Part shown: one piece after another, positions 1 to 5,880 of the stretch | How positions within the stretch are numbered: the first letter of the stretch is position 1 | How the letters are laid out: each line of letters begins with the position of its first letter | Assembly: GCA_023433835.1 (NCBI GenBank) | Contig: JAEYTW010000789.1 | Location: forward strand, 1-8,286 | From: Pseudomonadota bacterium | GTDB taxonomy: Bacteria > Pseudomonadota > Alphaproteobacteria > Ferrovibrionales > Ferrovibrionaceae | DNA length: 8,286 bases | Reading direction: 5' to 3' | Notes under the pieces: model-generated | The model's database searches: none | Seen by the model: the letters and a program-made list of their open reading frames with translations, nothing else | What the model was told of the DNA's origin: nothing | Made by a program: the position numbers and the translations under genes

Positions 1-1
1 G

Positions 2-1246
2 GCCCTGGCCGCGCTGGCCGACCAGCTGGCCCAGGGCAGCGTGCGCAATGCCACCGTGCTCGGCCAGGGCCCGGGCGGCAGCATCGTGCTGATCGACGGC
101 GCGCCCTACAGGCTGGCCGGGGCGGAAGGCCTGAAACCCGGCGCGACCCTGACCCTCAGGCTGGCCGATGGCGGCCAGGCCCAGATCGTCGCCCGCGACG
201 GCACGCCGGTCTACCCGCCGCTCCGCGCCGGGCTCGAAACCGTCGGCGGCGAGGCCCTGACCCGGCTGGTCGGCAAGGAGGTCGCAGGCATCGTGGTGCC
301 GGGCGGCCGCCCGGGCATGGCCCTGCCCCCGGGATCGGCGCTGGCCTTGAAGATGCTGGCACCGGACGGCAATGCCCAGGGTCCGTCGATCCTGTCCGGC
401 TACGTCGCCGGTACCGATGGCCAGGGCCGGGCCCTGGTGCAGACGGCGGCGGGCACGCTGGCCCTGTCGCTCGGCGAACCGCTGCCGCTCGGCACCAGGC
501 TGTCGCTCGACCTCGTGCGGCTGACGCCGCCCGGCGGCGGGGCGCAGGCCGTGCTGGGCCGGGGCGATCCGGCGGCGCGTGCGACCGAAGGGTGGAATTC
601 GCAGATCGCCGGGCTTGCCGCCCTGCAGGAAAGCGCGCCGGAGGTGGCGGCCCAGATTGCCGCGCGCCTGCCCCAGCCGGGCAGCGGGCTGGCCGCCGCC
701 TTGCTCGGCGCGGTGGCCGCGCTGAATGCCGGCGAGGTTCGCGGGCTGCTGGGCCGCGACGGCATCGCCGCGCTGGAGCGCAGCGGGCGCAAGGATGCCG
801 CGCGCCGGGCCCGGGCCGGCGGACAGGATCTGGGCGAACTGGCCGAGGCGCCGGCGGGGCCGGAGGGATGGCAGACGCTGCTGCTGCCGCTGATGGACGG
901 GCCCACCCTGCGCCAGATCGCGATCTACGTGCGCGGTCGCAAACCGAAGGCCGACGACGGCGAGGGCATGCCGCCGGGCACCCGCTTCGTCGTCGACGCG
1001 CCGCTCGACAAGACCGGATTGCTGCAGTTCGACGGCTTCATCCGCGGCAACTCGATCGACGTGATCCTGCGTTCGGGCCAGGCCCTGCCCTCGGAATGGC
1101 GGCGCGACATCCAGGCGATCTTCATGGATGCCCTGACCGCCACCGGCTACCAGGGCAGCCTGGTGTTCCAGGCCGGCGTCAAGCTTGCCAGCCCGCTCGA
1201 CGACATGCGGCGGACTGCGCATGACGACGGCCAGGTCGTCATCTAG
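2..1246 (+). CDS. FliK-like protein, 5' end outside the window
   Basis: The reading frame is open to the left edge, so the GTG at 41 is probably internal and the true start lies upstream; 414 residues are visible. The N-terminal part shows three spaced beta-like units of the pattern L-x-x-G-x-x-L-x-L (LKPGATLTLRL at 131-163, LPPGSALALKM at 323-355, LPLGTRLSLDL at 482-514). An Ala/Gly-rich helical middle follows. The C-terminal domain (about 875-1190) runs from LLLPLMDGPTLRQIAIYVRG to GLLQFDGFIRGNSIDVILRS and ends in a helix and strand (WRRDIQAIFMDALTATGYQG). That layout resembles the C-terminal domain of FliK, which measures hook length and switches flagellar export specificity, but I see no diagnostic motif. 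No signal peptide or membrane segment is visible in this part. The motility neighbourhood supports the call; a conserved alphaproteobacterial protein of unknown function is the alternative. It is convergent with the lipid kinase gene, with stop codons overlapping at CTAG (1243-1246). Confidence 0.6.
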   Translation, partial: ALAALADQLAQGSVRNATVLGQGPGGSIVLIDGAPYRLAGAEGLKPGATLTLRLADGGQAQIVARDGTPVYPPLRAGLETVGGEALTRLVGKEVAGIVVPGGRPGMALPPGSALALKMLAPDGNAQGPSILSGYVAGTDGQGRALVQTAAGTLALSLGEPLPLGTRLSLDLVRLTPPGGGAQAVLGRGDPAARATEGWNSQIAGLAALQESAPEVAAQIAARLPQPGSGLAAALLGAVAALNAGEVRGLLGRDGIAALERSGRKDAARRARAGGQDLGELAEAPAGPEGWQTLLLPLMDGPTLRQIAIYVRGRKPKADDGEGMPPGTRFVVDAPLDKTGLLQFDGFIRGNSIDVILRSGQALPSEWRRDIQAIFMDALTATGYQGSLVFQAGVKLASPLDDMRRTAHDDGQVVI

Positions 1247-2145
1247 CCCGGGGTGTCTCGACCGGGATAGCGCACGGTCAGCGCCCGGGGGTCGATCGTG
1301 TACTGGATCGGGCCGCCGAGGAAATCGACCTCGCCGTCGTTGGCGATCGGCCGGGTACGCTCGAACTCGATGGTGATGGCGCGCGAGCGCAGGATCTCGA
1401 GCTCCGGGTCGCGATGCAGGGTGCCGAGGAACAGCTTGGCGATCTGCCCGACCGAACCGAGCCAGTCGCGGGCATGCGAGACATAAAGGGTCAGCTCGCC
1501 CGACGCCAGGTCGGGCCGGCGGAACAGCCGGCCGGCGCGGAATTCGTAGCCGTTGGTGGCAACGACCAGGGCCGGGCTTTCGATCTCGCGCCGAACGCCG
1601 TCGACATCGAGCGTCACCCGCATCGTGCGATGGCGGCGCAGGGCCCGCCAGGCCGCCCGCATCATCGCCGGCCATTTGCCGTAGCCGAACAGGCGCCGGC
1701 GCCGCTCGCGGTCGATGATCATTTCCGGGTAAAGGCCCAGCGCCGACTTGTTCAGGAAAGGCATGCCGTTGATGCGGCCGATATCGATCGTATCGACCGG
1801 CGCATCCGCCAGGGCCTGGATCGCCTGGTCCGGCGCCAGCGGCACGCCGAGATCGCGGGCCAGCAGGTTCATCGTACCGAAGGGCAGCACGCCGAACACC
1901 TTGCCGGTGCCAGCCAGATAGCGCGCCGCGGTGCGCAGCGTGCCGTCGCCGCCGCCGACCCACAGTTCGTCGGCGCGGGCGGCCGCATCGCGCAGCACGC
2001 CGTCGATGCGGCGGGGCGATGCCAGCAGCACTTCGTAATCGACGATGCCCGCGGCTCGGCATTGGTCGTGGATCAGCCGCACCAGCGCATCGCGGCTGAA
2101 CTGGCGGGCGGTGCCGGAACGGGGGTTGACGACGATGGCCAGCAT
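1243..2145 (-). CDS. YegS/DAGK-family lipid kinase
   Basis: This 300-residue protein has the hallmarks of the diacylglycerol kinase catalytic family (LCB5/YegS/BmrU type), which phosphorylates a lipid alcohol using ATP at the inner face of the membrane. The N-terminal strand MLAIVVNPRSGTA carries the NPxSG motif (residues 7-11). GGGDGTLRTA (64-73) is the GGDGT nucleotide-binding loop. LPFGTMNLLARDLG (87-100) matches the PxGTxNxxAR motif. IANDGE (267-272) matches the C-terminal DGE motif. Length is normal for the family. The exact lipid substrate cannot be told from sequence. The ATG at 2145 overlaps the TGA of the upstream exoD-like gene by one base (TGATG), which suggests translational coupling; only a weak GGGG precedes it. 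Continuing the frame further upstream would run across exoD and shows no homology. The gene ends at 1243, where its TAG lies in the CTAG shared with the FliK-like gene. Confidence 0.9.
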   Translation of the reverse strand: MLAIVVNPRSGTARQFSRDALVRLIHDQCRAAGIVDYEVLLASPRRIDGVLRDAAARADELWVGGGDGTLRTAARYLAGTGKVFGVLPFGTMNLLARDLGVPLAPDQAIQALADAPVDTIDIGRINGMPFLNKSALGLYPEMIIDRERRRRLFGYGKWPAMMRAAWRALRRHRTMRVTLDVDGVRREIESPALVVATNGYEFRAGRLFRRPDLASGELTLYVSHARDWLGSVGQIAKLFLGTLHRDPELEILRSRAITIEFERTRPIANDGEVDFLGGPIQYTIDPRALTVRYPGRDTPG

Positions 2146-2762
2146 CAGGCCCCGCTGATCAGTGCATAGCCGCCGATGCTCAAGCCGACCAGCAGCCCCG
2201 CCGCCATCAGCCCGATGGCATGGCCCGCCAGCACACCCAGCCCGTCGCGGGTAAGCAGGCCCAGCGCCAGCGCCGCGATGGCCAGCGCCGGGGCGGCATT
2301 GCCGAACGGAATCGGCAGCGCCAGCAGCACGCCCTGCACCATCATCATGATCGCCGCGGCCAGCGCCCCGACGCCGGAAACCGCCCAGTCGGCGCGTGGG
2401 CGCAGGCGCCGCTCGATCCGCCGCAGGGTCGGCACCGCCCGGCGCAGCACGCCGTCGAGGACGCGCCGCGGCAGCCGCCAACCGCCGATCCGCCGCGGCA
2501 GCGAGACCGCCGCGCGCCCTGGGATCACGCCGACCGCCAACACGACGACCGCGCAGCCGAAAAGCGCGCCGATCGGCAGGCCGGGCGACGGCAGCAGCGC
2601 GACGACCGACAGGAAAAGGGTGAGCAGCAAACCCGAACGTTCGCCCAGCGCCGCCGCGATTTCGGCGAGCGTGAGGTCGGCGCCGGGCGCGCGGCGGCGC
2701 AGGCGGGCCAGGCTGAGGGCCAGCGAACGGGGTTGGGTAGCCGAGGGGCGAGGCGGGTCCAC
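2145..2762 (-). CDS. exoD: ExoD-family membrane protein
   Basis: This is a 205-residue integral membrane protein of the exopolysaccharide synthesis ExoD family. ExoD was described in Rhizobium, where mutants have altered exopolysaccharide and are alkali-sensitive; its biochemical activity is not established. Visible family features are LTLAEIAAALGERSG (residues 30-44), the first hydrophobic pair with LPSPGLPIGALFGC (57-70), an Arg-rich cytoplasmic stretch (88-123), and a second hydrophobic region with ALPIPFGNAAPALAIAALAL (148-167). The last segment is LVGLSIGGYALISGA. The start is the GTG at 2762: the frame upstream runs into the GGDEF gene, no ATG lies between, and this start gives the usual family length. 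No Shine-Dalgarno sequence precedes it, but a promoter-like pair lies immediately upstream. The TGA overlaps the lipid kinase ATG. Confidence 0.88.
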   Translation of the reverse strand: MDPPRPSATQPRSLALSLARLRRRAPGADLTLAEIAAALGERSGLLLTLFLSVVALLPSPGLPIGALFGCAVVVLAVGVIPGRAAVSLPRRIGGWRLPRRVLDGVLRRAVPTLRRIERRLRPRADWAVSGVGALAAAIMMMVQGVLLALPIPFGNAAPALAIAALALGLLTRDGLGVLAGHAIGLMAAGLLVGLSIGGYALISGA

Positions 2763-2766
2763 CAGC

Positions 2767-2796
2767 GATATATGGGCGCGGCGGCGCACACGACAA
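2767..2796 (-). promoter_or_regulatory. candidate exoD promoter
   Basis: In the 43-base gap before exoD, read on the minus strand, TTGTCG (2796-2791) and TATATC (2772-2767) are separated by 18 bases. Each matches four of six positions of the sigma-70 consensus. The GTG start begins five bases after the -10-like hexamer, so a transcript from here would have almost no leader. It could supply exoD and the lipid kinase independently of the GGDEF gene. This is inferred from pattern only. Confidence 0.35.
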
Positions 2797-2805
2797 GATC
2801 GACGG

Positions 2806-3969
2806 TCAGGCGGCCTCGATCCGGTCACGGCCGCCCTGCTTGGCCTTGACCAGCGCGTGGCGCGCGCGACGCTCGACCGCATGGAAGGTCGGATCCTCCA
2901 TCCGCCGTTCGGCGATGCCGATCGAAACGGTAGCCGGGTGGGCCAGGCCCAGCCCCGCCCAGTCCAGCTCGCCCAGACCCTGGACCAGGCGCTCGGCCAT
3001 CGCCACCGCGACGACTTCATTGGTCGCCCCCAGCAGCAGGGCCAGTTCGTCGACGCCCAGCCGCGCGATCAGGTCGTTCTCGCGCGATTCCGCGCCGATC
3101 AGCGCCATCAGCGCGACCAGCAGGCGATCGGCGGTATCGCGGCCGTCGGCGATCACTACGGCGTGGAAATGATCGATGTCGAGCAGGACCAGCGCCAGCG
3201 GCTGATCACGGGTCGCGGCCTCGGCAAAGGCGGCGTCGGCCGCCTCGTAGAACCCGCGCCAGTTCAGGGCGCCGGTCAGACGGTCATGGCTGCCCTCGGC
3301 CCGTTCGCGGGCCAGCGCCCGGCTCGCCGCCTCGGCCGCGGCACCCGCCGACAGGACCACGAGGCAGACCAGCCACAGCACGAACACGCTTTGCATGCCG
3401 ACGATGAAGGCCCAGGTGATCGAGGGATCGTAGATCGCCTGGCTCAGCGGCGCGCCCGCCAGCGCGATCACCACCCGGACCGCGAAGGCGCAGGCCGCGA
3501 CCCCAGCCAGCATGCCGGCCAGCCGCGCCGCCACCAGGCCGCGCTCGATCCCGACGCTCCAGGCCAGGGTCGCCGTCAGTCCCATCGCGCCGCCCAGCGA
3601 GGCATTGGTCACGACGGAGCGGACCTCGGAGGTCACCGGCAGCAACAGCTGGTTGGCGGCCATCACCACGACCAGGATCGCGATCAGCACGATCTCGCGG
3701 CGGCCGCGCCCGCCGGCAAAACGCAGGAAACCCAGGCTTTGCAGCAGCAGGCTCGCGGTAAACAGCGGATTGCGCAGGAATGCCATCCAGCCGCCGGGTT
3801 CGCCCCAGCGCCAGCCGACGGCGACCAGCACCAGCAATCCGGCGCCGCCCGCCCACCACAGCGGCCCGGCAACGCTGCGGAACAACAGGCCCAGGACCGC
3901 GAGCGACACGGCCATGGCCAACATCGCGCCCGCGAAACCGATCGCGATTACCGGCAACTCCGCCGTCAT
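2806..3969 (-). CDS. Membrane-anchored degenerate GGDEF protein
   Basis: This 387-residue protein has an N-terminal membrane region with about six or seven hydrophobic segments (between residues 6 and 210). A cytoplasmic GGDEF domain follows, opening with HDRLTGALNWRGF (228-240). GGDEF domains make c-di-GMP from two GTP. Here the signature is GVDEL (305-309) instead of GGDEF. The metal-binding DIDHF (264-268) is intact. The segment after it, HAVVIADGRDTAD, has lost the guanine-contacting Asn (Val at 272) and the usual Lys and Asp, although the later Asp (281) remains. The product-binding RxxD I-site is kept: REND (296-299) lies exactly five residues before GVDEL. The fold-closing motifs VSIGIAE (348-354) and KAKQGGRDRI (375-384) are also present. 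A weak or absent cyclase acting as a c-di-GMP receptor is therefore likely. The ATG at 3969 has only a poor ribosome site. The gene lies 43 bases upstream of exoD. Confidence 0.87.
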   Translation of the reverse strand: MTAELPVIAIGFAGAMLAMAVSLAVLGLLFRSVAGPLWWAGGAGLLVLVAVGWRWGEPGGWMAFLRNPLFTASLLLQSLGFLRFAGGRGRREIVLIAILVVVMAANQLLLPVTSEVRSVVTNASLGGAMGLTATLAWSVGIERGLVAARLAGMLAGVAACAFAVRVVIALAGAPLSQAIYDPSITWAFIVGMQSVFVLWLVCLVVLSAGAAAEAASRALARERAEGSHDRLTGALNWRGFYEAADAAFAEAATRDQPLALVLLDIDHFHAVVIADGRDTADRLLVALMALIGAESRENDLIARLGVDELALLLGATNEVVAVAMAERLVQGLGELDWAGLGLAHPATVSIGIAERRMEDPTFHAVERRARHALVKAKQGGRDRIEAA

Positions 3970-4020
3970 TTCCAGCGACTTCGAGCCCCCCTGCCCGCGC
4001 CGGAAAGCACCGGCAACGCC

Positions 4021-4049
4021 ATGCTAGCGGCTAAGTCCGGCCAGCACAA
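4021..4049 (-). promoter_or_regulatory. weak candidate promoter for the GGDEF gene
   Basis: In the 113-base gap between nagZ and the GGDEF gene, read on the minus strand, TTGTGC (4049-4044) and TAGCAT (4026-4021) are 17 bases apart and match three and four of six sigma-70 positions. This would give a leader of about 45 bases. A small inverted repeat, AGCGGT (4053-4058) with ACCGCT (4067-4072), lies just downstream of nagZ and has no T-tract. It is too weak to call a terminator. Confidence 0.25.
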
Positions 4050-4082
4050 TGCAGCGGTAGCAGAGAACCGCTGAACCACCAG

Positions 4083-5186
4083 TCAGGCGAGCGTGGCACC
4101 ACCGCCGGAGAGCGGCTGGACGATCGAGCGCAACGGAGCAACGCGGGCATGGGCGGCCAGTTCGCGCTCATCCAGCGGGCAGGTCCGGTGCTGGTCGGCC
4201 TGCTCCAGCAGCGCGGCGATGCGTTCCGCCGACCGCTCCAGCGTCTTGCTCGGCAGCCGGCCGTCGGCCCAGGCGCCGGCGACATGGTCGGCGAAGGCCA
4301 GCGCCCGGCCGGTATCGGCCCAGTAGGCGCAGATCTCGAGGAGATCGGTGCCGGCGCGCAGGGCCTGGACCGGCGCCTCGGGCGCGTCGAACGCCCGGGA
4401 GATGGCGCCCATGCCGAGGTCGTCGGAGACGACCACGCCGTCATAGCCGTATTCGCGGCGCAGGACGCCGTCGATCAGCCGTGACGACAACGTCGCGGGC
4501 CAGTCCGGATCGATTTTCGGAAACATGATATGCGCGGTCATCATCATCCTGGTCGCCGCGTTGCGCGCCAGCGTCCTGAACGGAATGAGGTCACGGGCTT
4601 TCAGCTCGTCGAGCGTCAGATCCAGCACCGGCATGTCATAATGAGAGTCGACCGAGACGGCGCCGTAGCCTGGAAAATGCTTGGGGCAGCCCAGCACGCC
4701 TTCGGCCTGCAATGCGGCCAGGAACACCGAGGCGGGCTCGACCACCTCCTGCGTCGTCATCCCGAACGCGCGATGCCCGATGACAGGATTATCGGGATTG
4801 GAATTGACGTCGACCACCGGTGCAAAGTTGACATTTACACCGAGGGAGGCGAGCTCGCGCCCCATCGCCCGGCCCACCGCGGCCGCCTGGTCGCGCCATG
4901 CCCGTGCGGCGGCGAAGGCGGTGATCGGCGCCGGCGGTCGCAGGACGCCGCCGCCCTCGTGGTCGATGCAGACGAGGATGCGATCGCGCCCGATGCAGTC
5001 GCGCGCCCCATCGATCAGCCGGCCGAAGGCCGCGAGCCATTCGGCATAGGGCACGTCGTGCTGGAAATTGTCGCGGAACACAATGATGCCGGCAGGGCGC
5101 AGGCGGCTCAACAGCCGCTTGTCATGTTCCGTCAGGATCGCGGCGCGCTGCAGCCCGATCAGGAAATGGTGGCCGAAATCGCTCAT
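4083..5186 (-). CDS. nagZ: GH3 beta-N-acetylhexosaminidase (NagZ type)
   Basis: This is a 367-residue glycoside hydrolase family 3 enzyme without a signal peptide, so probably cytoplasmic. NagZ removes N-acetylglucosamine from anhydromuropeptides during peptidoglycan recycling. The sequence keeps the substrate and catalytic residues known from enterobacterial NagZ: Asp75 in IDHEGG, Arg139 in IGHRAF, Lys169-His170 in PKHFPGYG, the Asp180/His182 dyad in VDSH, and the nucleophile Asp255 in VSDDLGM. Departures from the usual signatures are DHEGGGVLR where DQEGGRVxR is typical, and PGYG where PGHG is typical. It starts at the ATG at 5186, where homology begins, 22 bases after the fliJ stop. No strong Shine-Dalgarno sequence is visible. 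Co-transcription with fliJ is likely and is not the usual setting of nagZ. A related GH3 hexosaminidase with another amino-sugar substrate is possible. Confidence 0.88.
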   Translation of the reverse strand: MSDFGHHFLIGLQRAAILTEHDKRLLSRLRPAGIIVFRDNFQHDVPYAEWLAAFGRLIDGARDCIGRDRILVCIDHEGGGVLRPPAPITAFAAARAWRDQAAAVGRAMGRELASLGVNVNFAPVVDVNSNPDNPVIGHRAFGMTTQEVVEPASVFLAALQAEGVLGCPKHFPGYGAVSVDSHYDMPVLDLTLDELKARDLIPFRTLARNAATRMMMTAHIMFPKIDPDWPATLSSRLIDGVLRREYGYDGVVVSDDLGMGAISRAFDAPEAPVQALRAGTDLLEICAYWADTGRALAFADHVAGAWADGRLPSKTLERSAERIAALLEQADQHRTCPLDERELAAHARVAPLRSIVQPLSGGGATLA

Positions 5187-5208
5187 TGCCGGCGAATCCC
5201 CGGCCCGG

Positions 5209-5640
5209 TCAGGCCGAGGCCTGCTCGGAGGCGCGGCGGTTGAAGCCGATCGAGCCGACTTCGTCCAACATCTCGCGTTCCTTCTTGGCCAGTTCTGCCT
5301 TTTCGCGCGCGACGCGGGCGGCTTCGGCCAGTTCGTATTTCTTGACGTCCTGGAAGGCCTCGGCCACCTCGTCCCGGGCCTCGGCGATGCGGCCCTCGAG
5401 TTCGTCGAGCGACCCCAGCAGGTTGCGCTTGCGCTCCAACGCGGCGGCAATATAGGGGCCGTAGGCAAGCGCCACGGTCCCCTGGTCGGCGGCGCGGGCG
5501 CCCTCGTCGACCATGTCCTCTTCCAGCCGGCGCAGACGCTGCTTCATCTGGGCCATCAATTCCTCCAGGTCGGCCAGCTTGCGGCGCTTGGCGTCGAGTT
5601 CGAAACGCTGGAGGCGGATCAAGGTCTTGAGGCTTTTCAT
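5209..5640 (-). CDS. fliJ: Flagellar export protein FliJ
   Basis: This is a 143-residue, almost entirely helical and highly charged protein that fits FliJ, the soluble component of the flagellar type III export apparatus. FliJ links the FliI ATPase to the FlhA export gate and escorts chaperone-substrate complexes. MKSLKTLIRLQRFELDAKRR at the N-terminus matches the family's opening. Two coiled-coil stretches follow (about residues 10-50 and 65-127), and the C-terminus is short and Ala/Ser-rich. I chose the ATG at 5640; a GTG two codons upstream is in frame but has no ribosome site, while GGGTG precedes the ATG. The FliI gene, the usual neighbour, is not upstream here, because ctrA is divergent on that side. 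NagZ follows 22 bases downstream, probably in the same transcript. Expression is likely under CtrA through the TTAA cluster at 5740-5759. Confidence 0.88.
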   Translation of the reverse strand: MKSLKTLIRLQRFELDAKRRKLADLEELMAQMKQRLRRLEEDMVDEGARAADQGTVALAYGPYIAAALERKRNLLGSLDELEGRIAEARDEVAEAFQDVKKYELAEAARVAREKAELAKKEREMLDEVGSIGFNRRASEQASA

Positions 5641-5732
5641 CGTCACCCACTGAAACTGGCTGGGCGGCAGTCTGCCCCGGCCGGGCTTAAAGAGCGGTAA
5701 AGCCGGCGACTCGGCATCAAATCTCGCTCGCC

Positions 5733-5761
5733 ATTGTAGTTAAGATTGGTTAACGTTAACT
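5733..5761 (-). promoter_or_regulatory. candidate fliJ promoter with a TTAA box at -35
   Basis: On the minus strand TACAAT (5738-5733) matches five of six -10 positions. Seventeen bases upstream the -35 position is AGTTAA (5761-5756), a poor sigma-70 -35 but one that contains a TTAA CtrA half-site. A CtrA box in place of a good -35 is the pattern of CtrA-activated promoters in Caulobacter. The predicted start near 5726 gives a fliJ leader of about 86 bases. That leader contains a GACTC (GANTC) site at 5708-5712, the recognition sequence of the CcrM methylase. Confidence 0.45.
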
Positions 5762-5766
5762 ATGGT
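5738..5766 (+). promoter_or_regulatory. candidate ctrA promoter, overlapping that of fliJ
   Basis: On the plus strand AGTTAA (5738-5743) and TATGGT (5761-5766) are 17 bases apart. The -10 matches four of six positions. The -35 position again carries a TTAA half-site. Its core covers nearly the same bases as the fliJ promoter on the other strand. The predicted start is near 5773 and gives a leader of roughly 108 bases. This is weaker evidence than for fliJ because the -10 is less good. Confidence 0.35.
5740..5759. promoter_or_regulatory. CtrA-box cluster between fliJ and ctrA
   Basis: Three TTAA half-sites lie at 5740-5743, 5750-5753 and 5756-5759, and a fourth lies apart at 5687-5690, in DNA that is otherwise very GC-rich. 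The last two close ones form the perfect 12-base palindrome GTTAACGTTAAC (5749-5760). TTAACTAT (5756-5763, plus) and TTAACCAA (5753-5746, minus) each match seven of eight positions of the TTAACCAT half-site described for Caulobacter CtrA. Spacings between neighbours are 6 and 2 bases, not the classic 7. Binding by CtrA itself is inferred. Confidence 0.55.
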
Positions 5767-5776
5767 AAAGATCGGG

Positions 5777-5800
5777 ACGCGCCGGTGTGCGGCGGCGCGT
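5777..5800 (+). other. GC-rich hairpin in the ctrA leader
   Basis: ACGCGCCG (5777-5784) and CGGCGCGT (5793-5800) form a perfect 8-base stem with an 8-base loop. It would sit at the very 5' end of a ctrA transcript beginning near 5773. There is no T-tract, so it is not an ordinary terminator. A role in message stability or translation is possible but unproven. Confidence 0.4.
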
Positions 5801-5864
5801 GGCCCGCGGGGGTTGTCCGGGTTTTGGGACTTCCGGGCTTTGGGGACTAGGGCTGGTAACGGCC

Positions 5865-5871
5865 AGGGGAG
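5865..5871 (+). promoter_or_regulatory. ctrA ribosome binding site
   Basis: AGGGGAG lies nine bases before the ATG at 5881 and is among the best Shine-Dalgarno sequences in the window. It fixes the ctrA start together with the conserved MRVLLIEDD N-terminus. Confidence 0.7.
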
Positions 5872-5880
5872 ATAACGCTG

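Noticed and set aside
41..43. GTG at 41 as the true start of the FliK-like gene
   Set aside because: The frame continues without a stop to the window edge with similar Ala/Leu/Gln composition, and no ribosome site precedes the GTG.
2145..3020. Longer exoD frame starting inside the GGDEF gene
   Set aside because: The extra N-terminal residues are Arg/Ser/Trp-rich out-of-frame translation of the GGDEF domain. ExoD homology and normal length begin at the GTG at 2762.
4053..4072. Inverted repeat AGCGGT/ACCGCT after nagZ as a terminator
   Set aside because: The stem is only six pairs with an eight-base loop and no T-run follows on the minus strand.
2176..4074. 632-residue plus-strand open frame opposite exoD and the GGDEF gene
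   Set aside because: The product is rich in Arg, Gln, Ala and Pro with no recognisable domain, and the opposite strand carries genes with clear motifs.
5187..5468. N-terminal extension of the nagZ frame into fliJ
   Set aside because: It is a shifted reading of the fliJ coiled coil. GH3 homology begins at the ATG at 5186.
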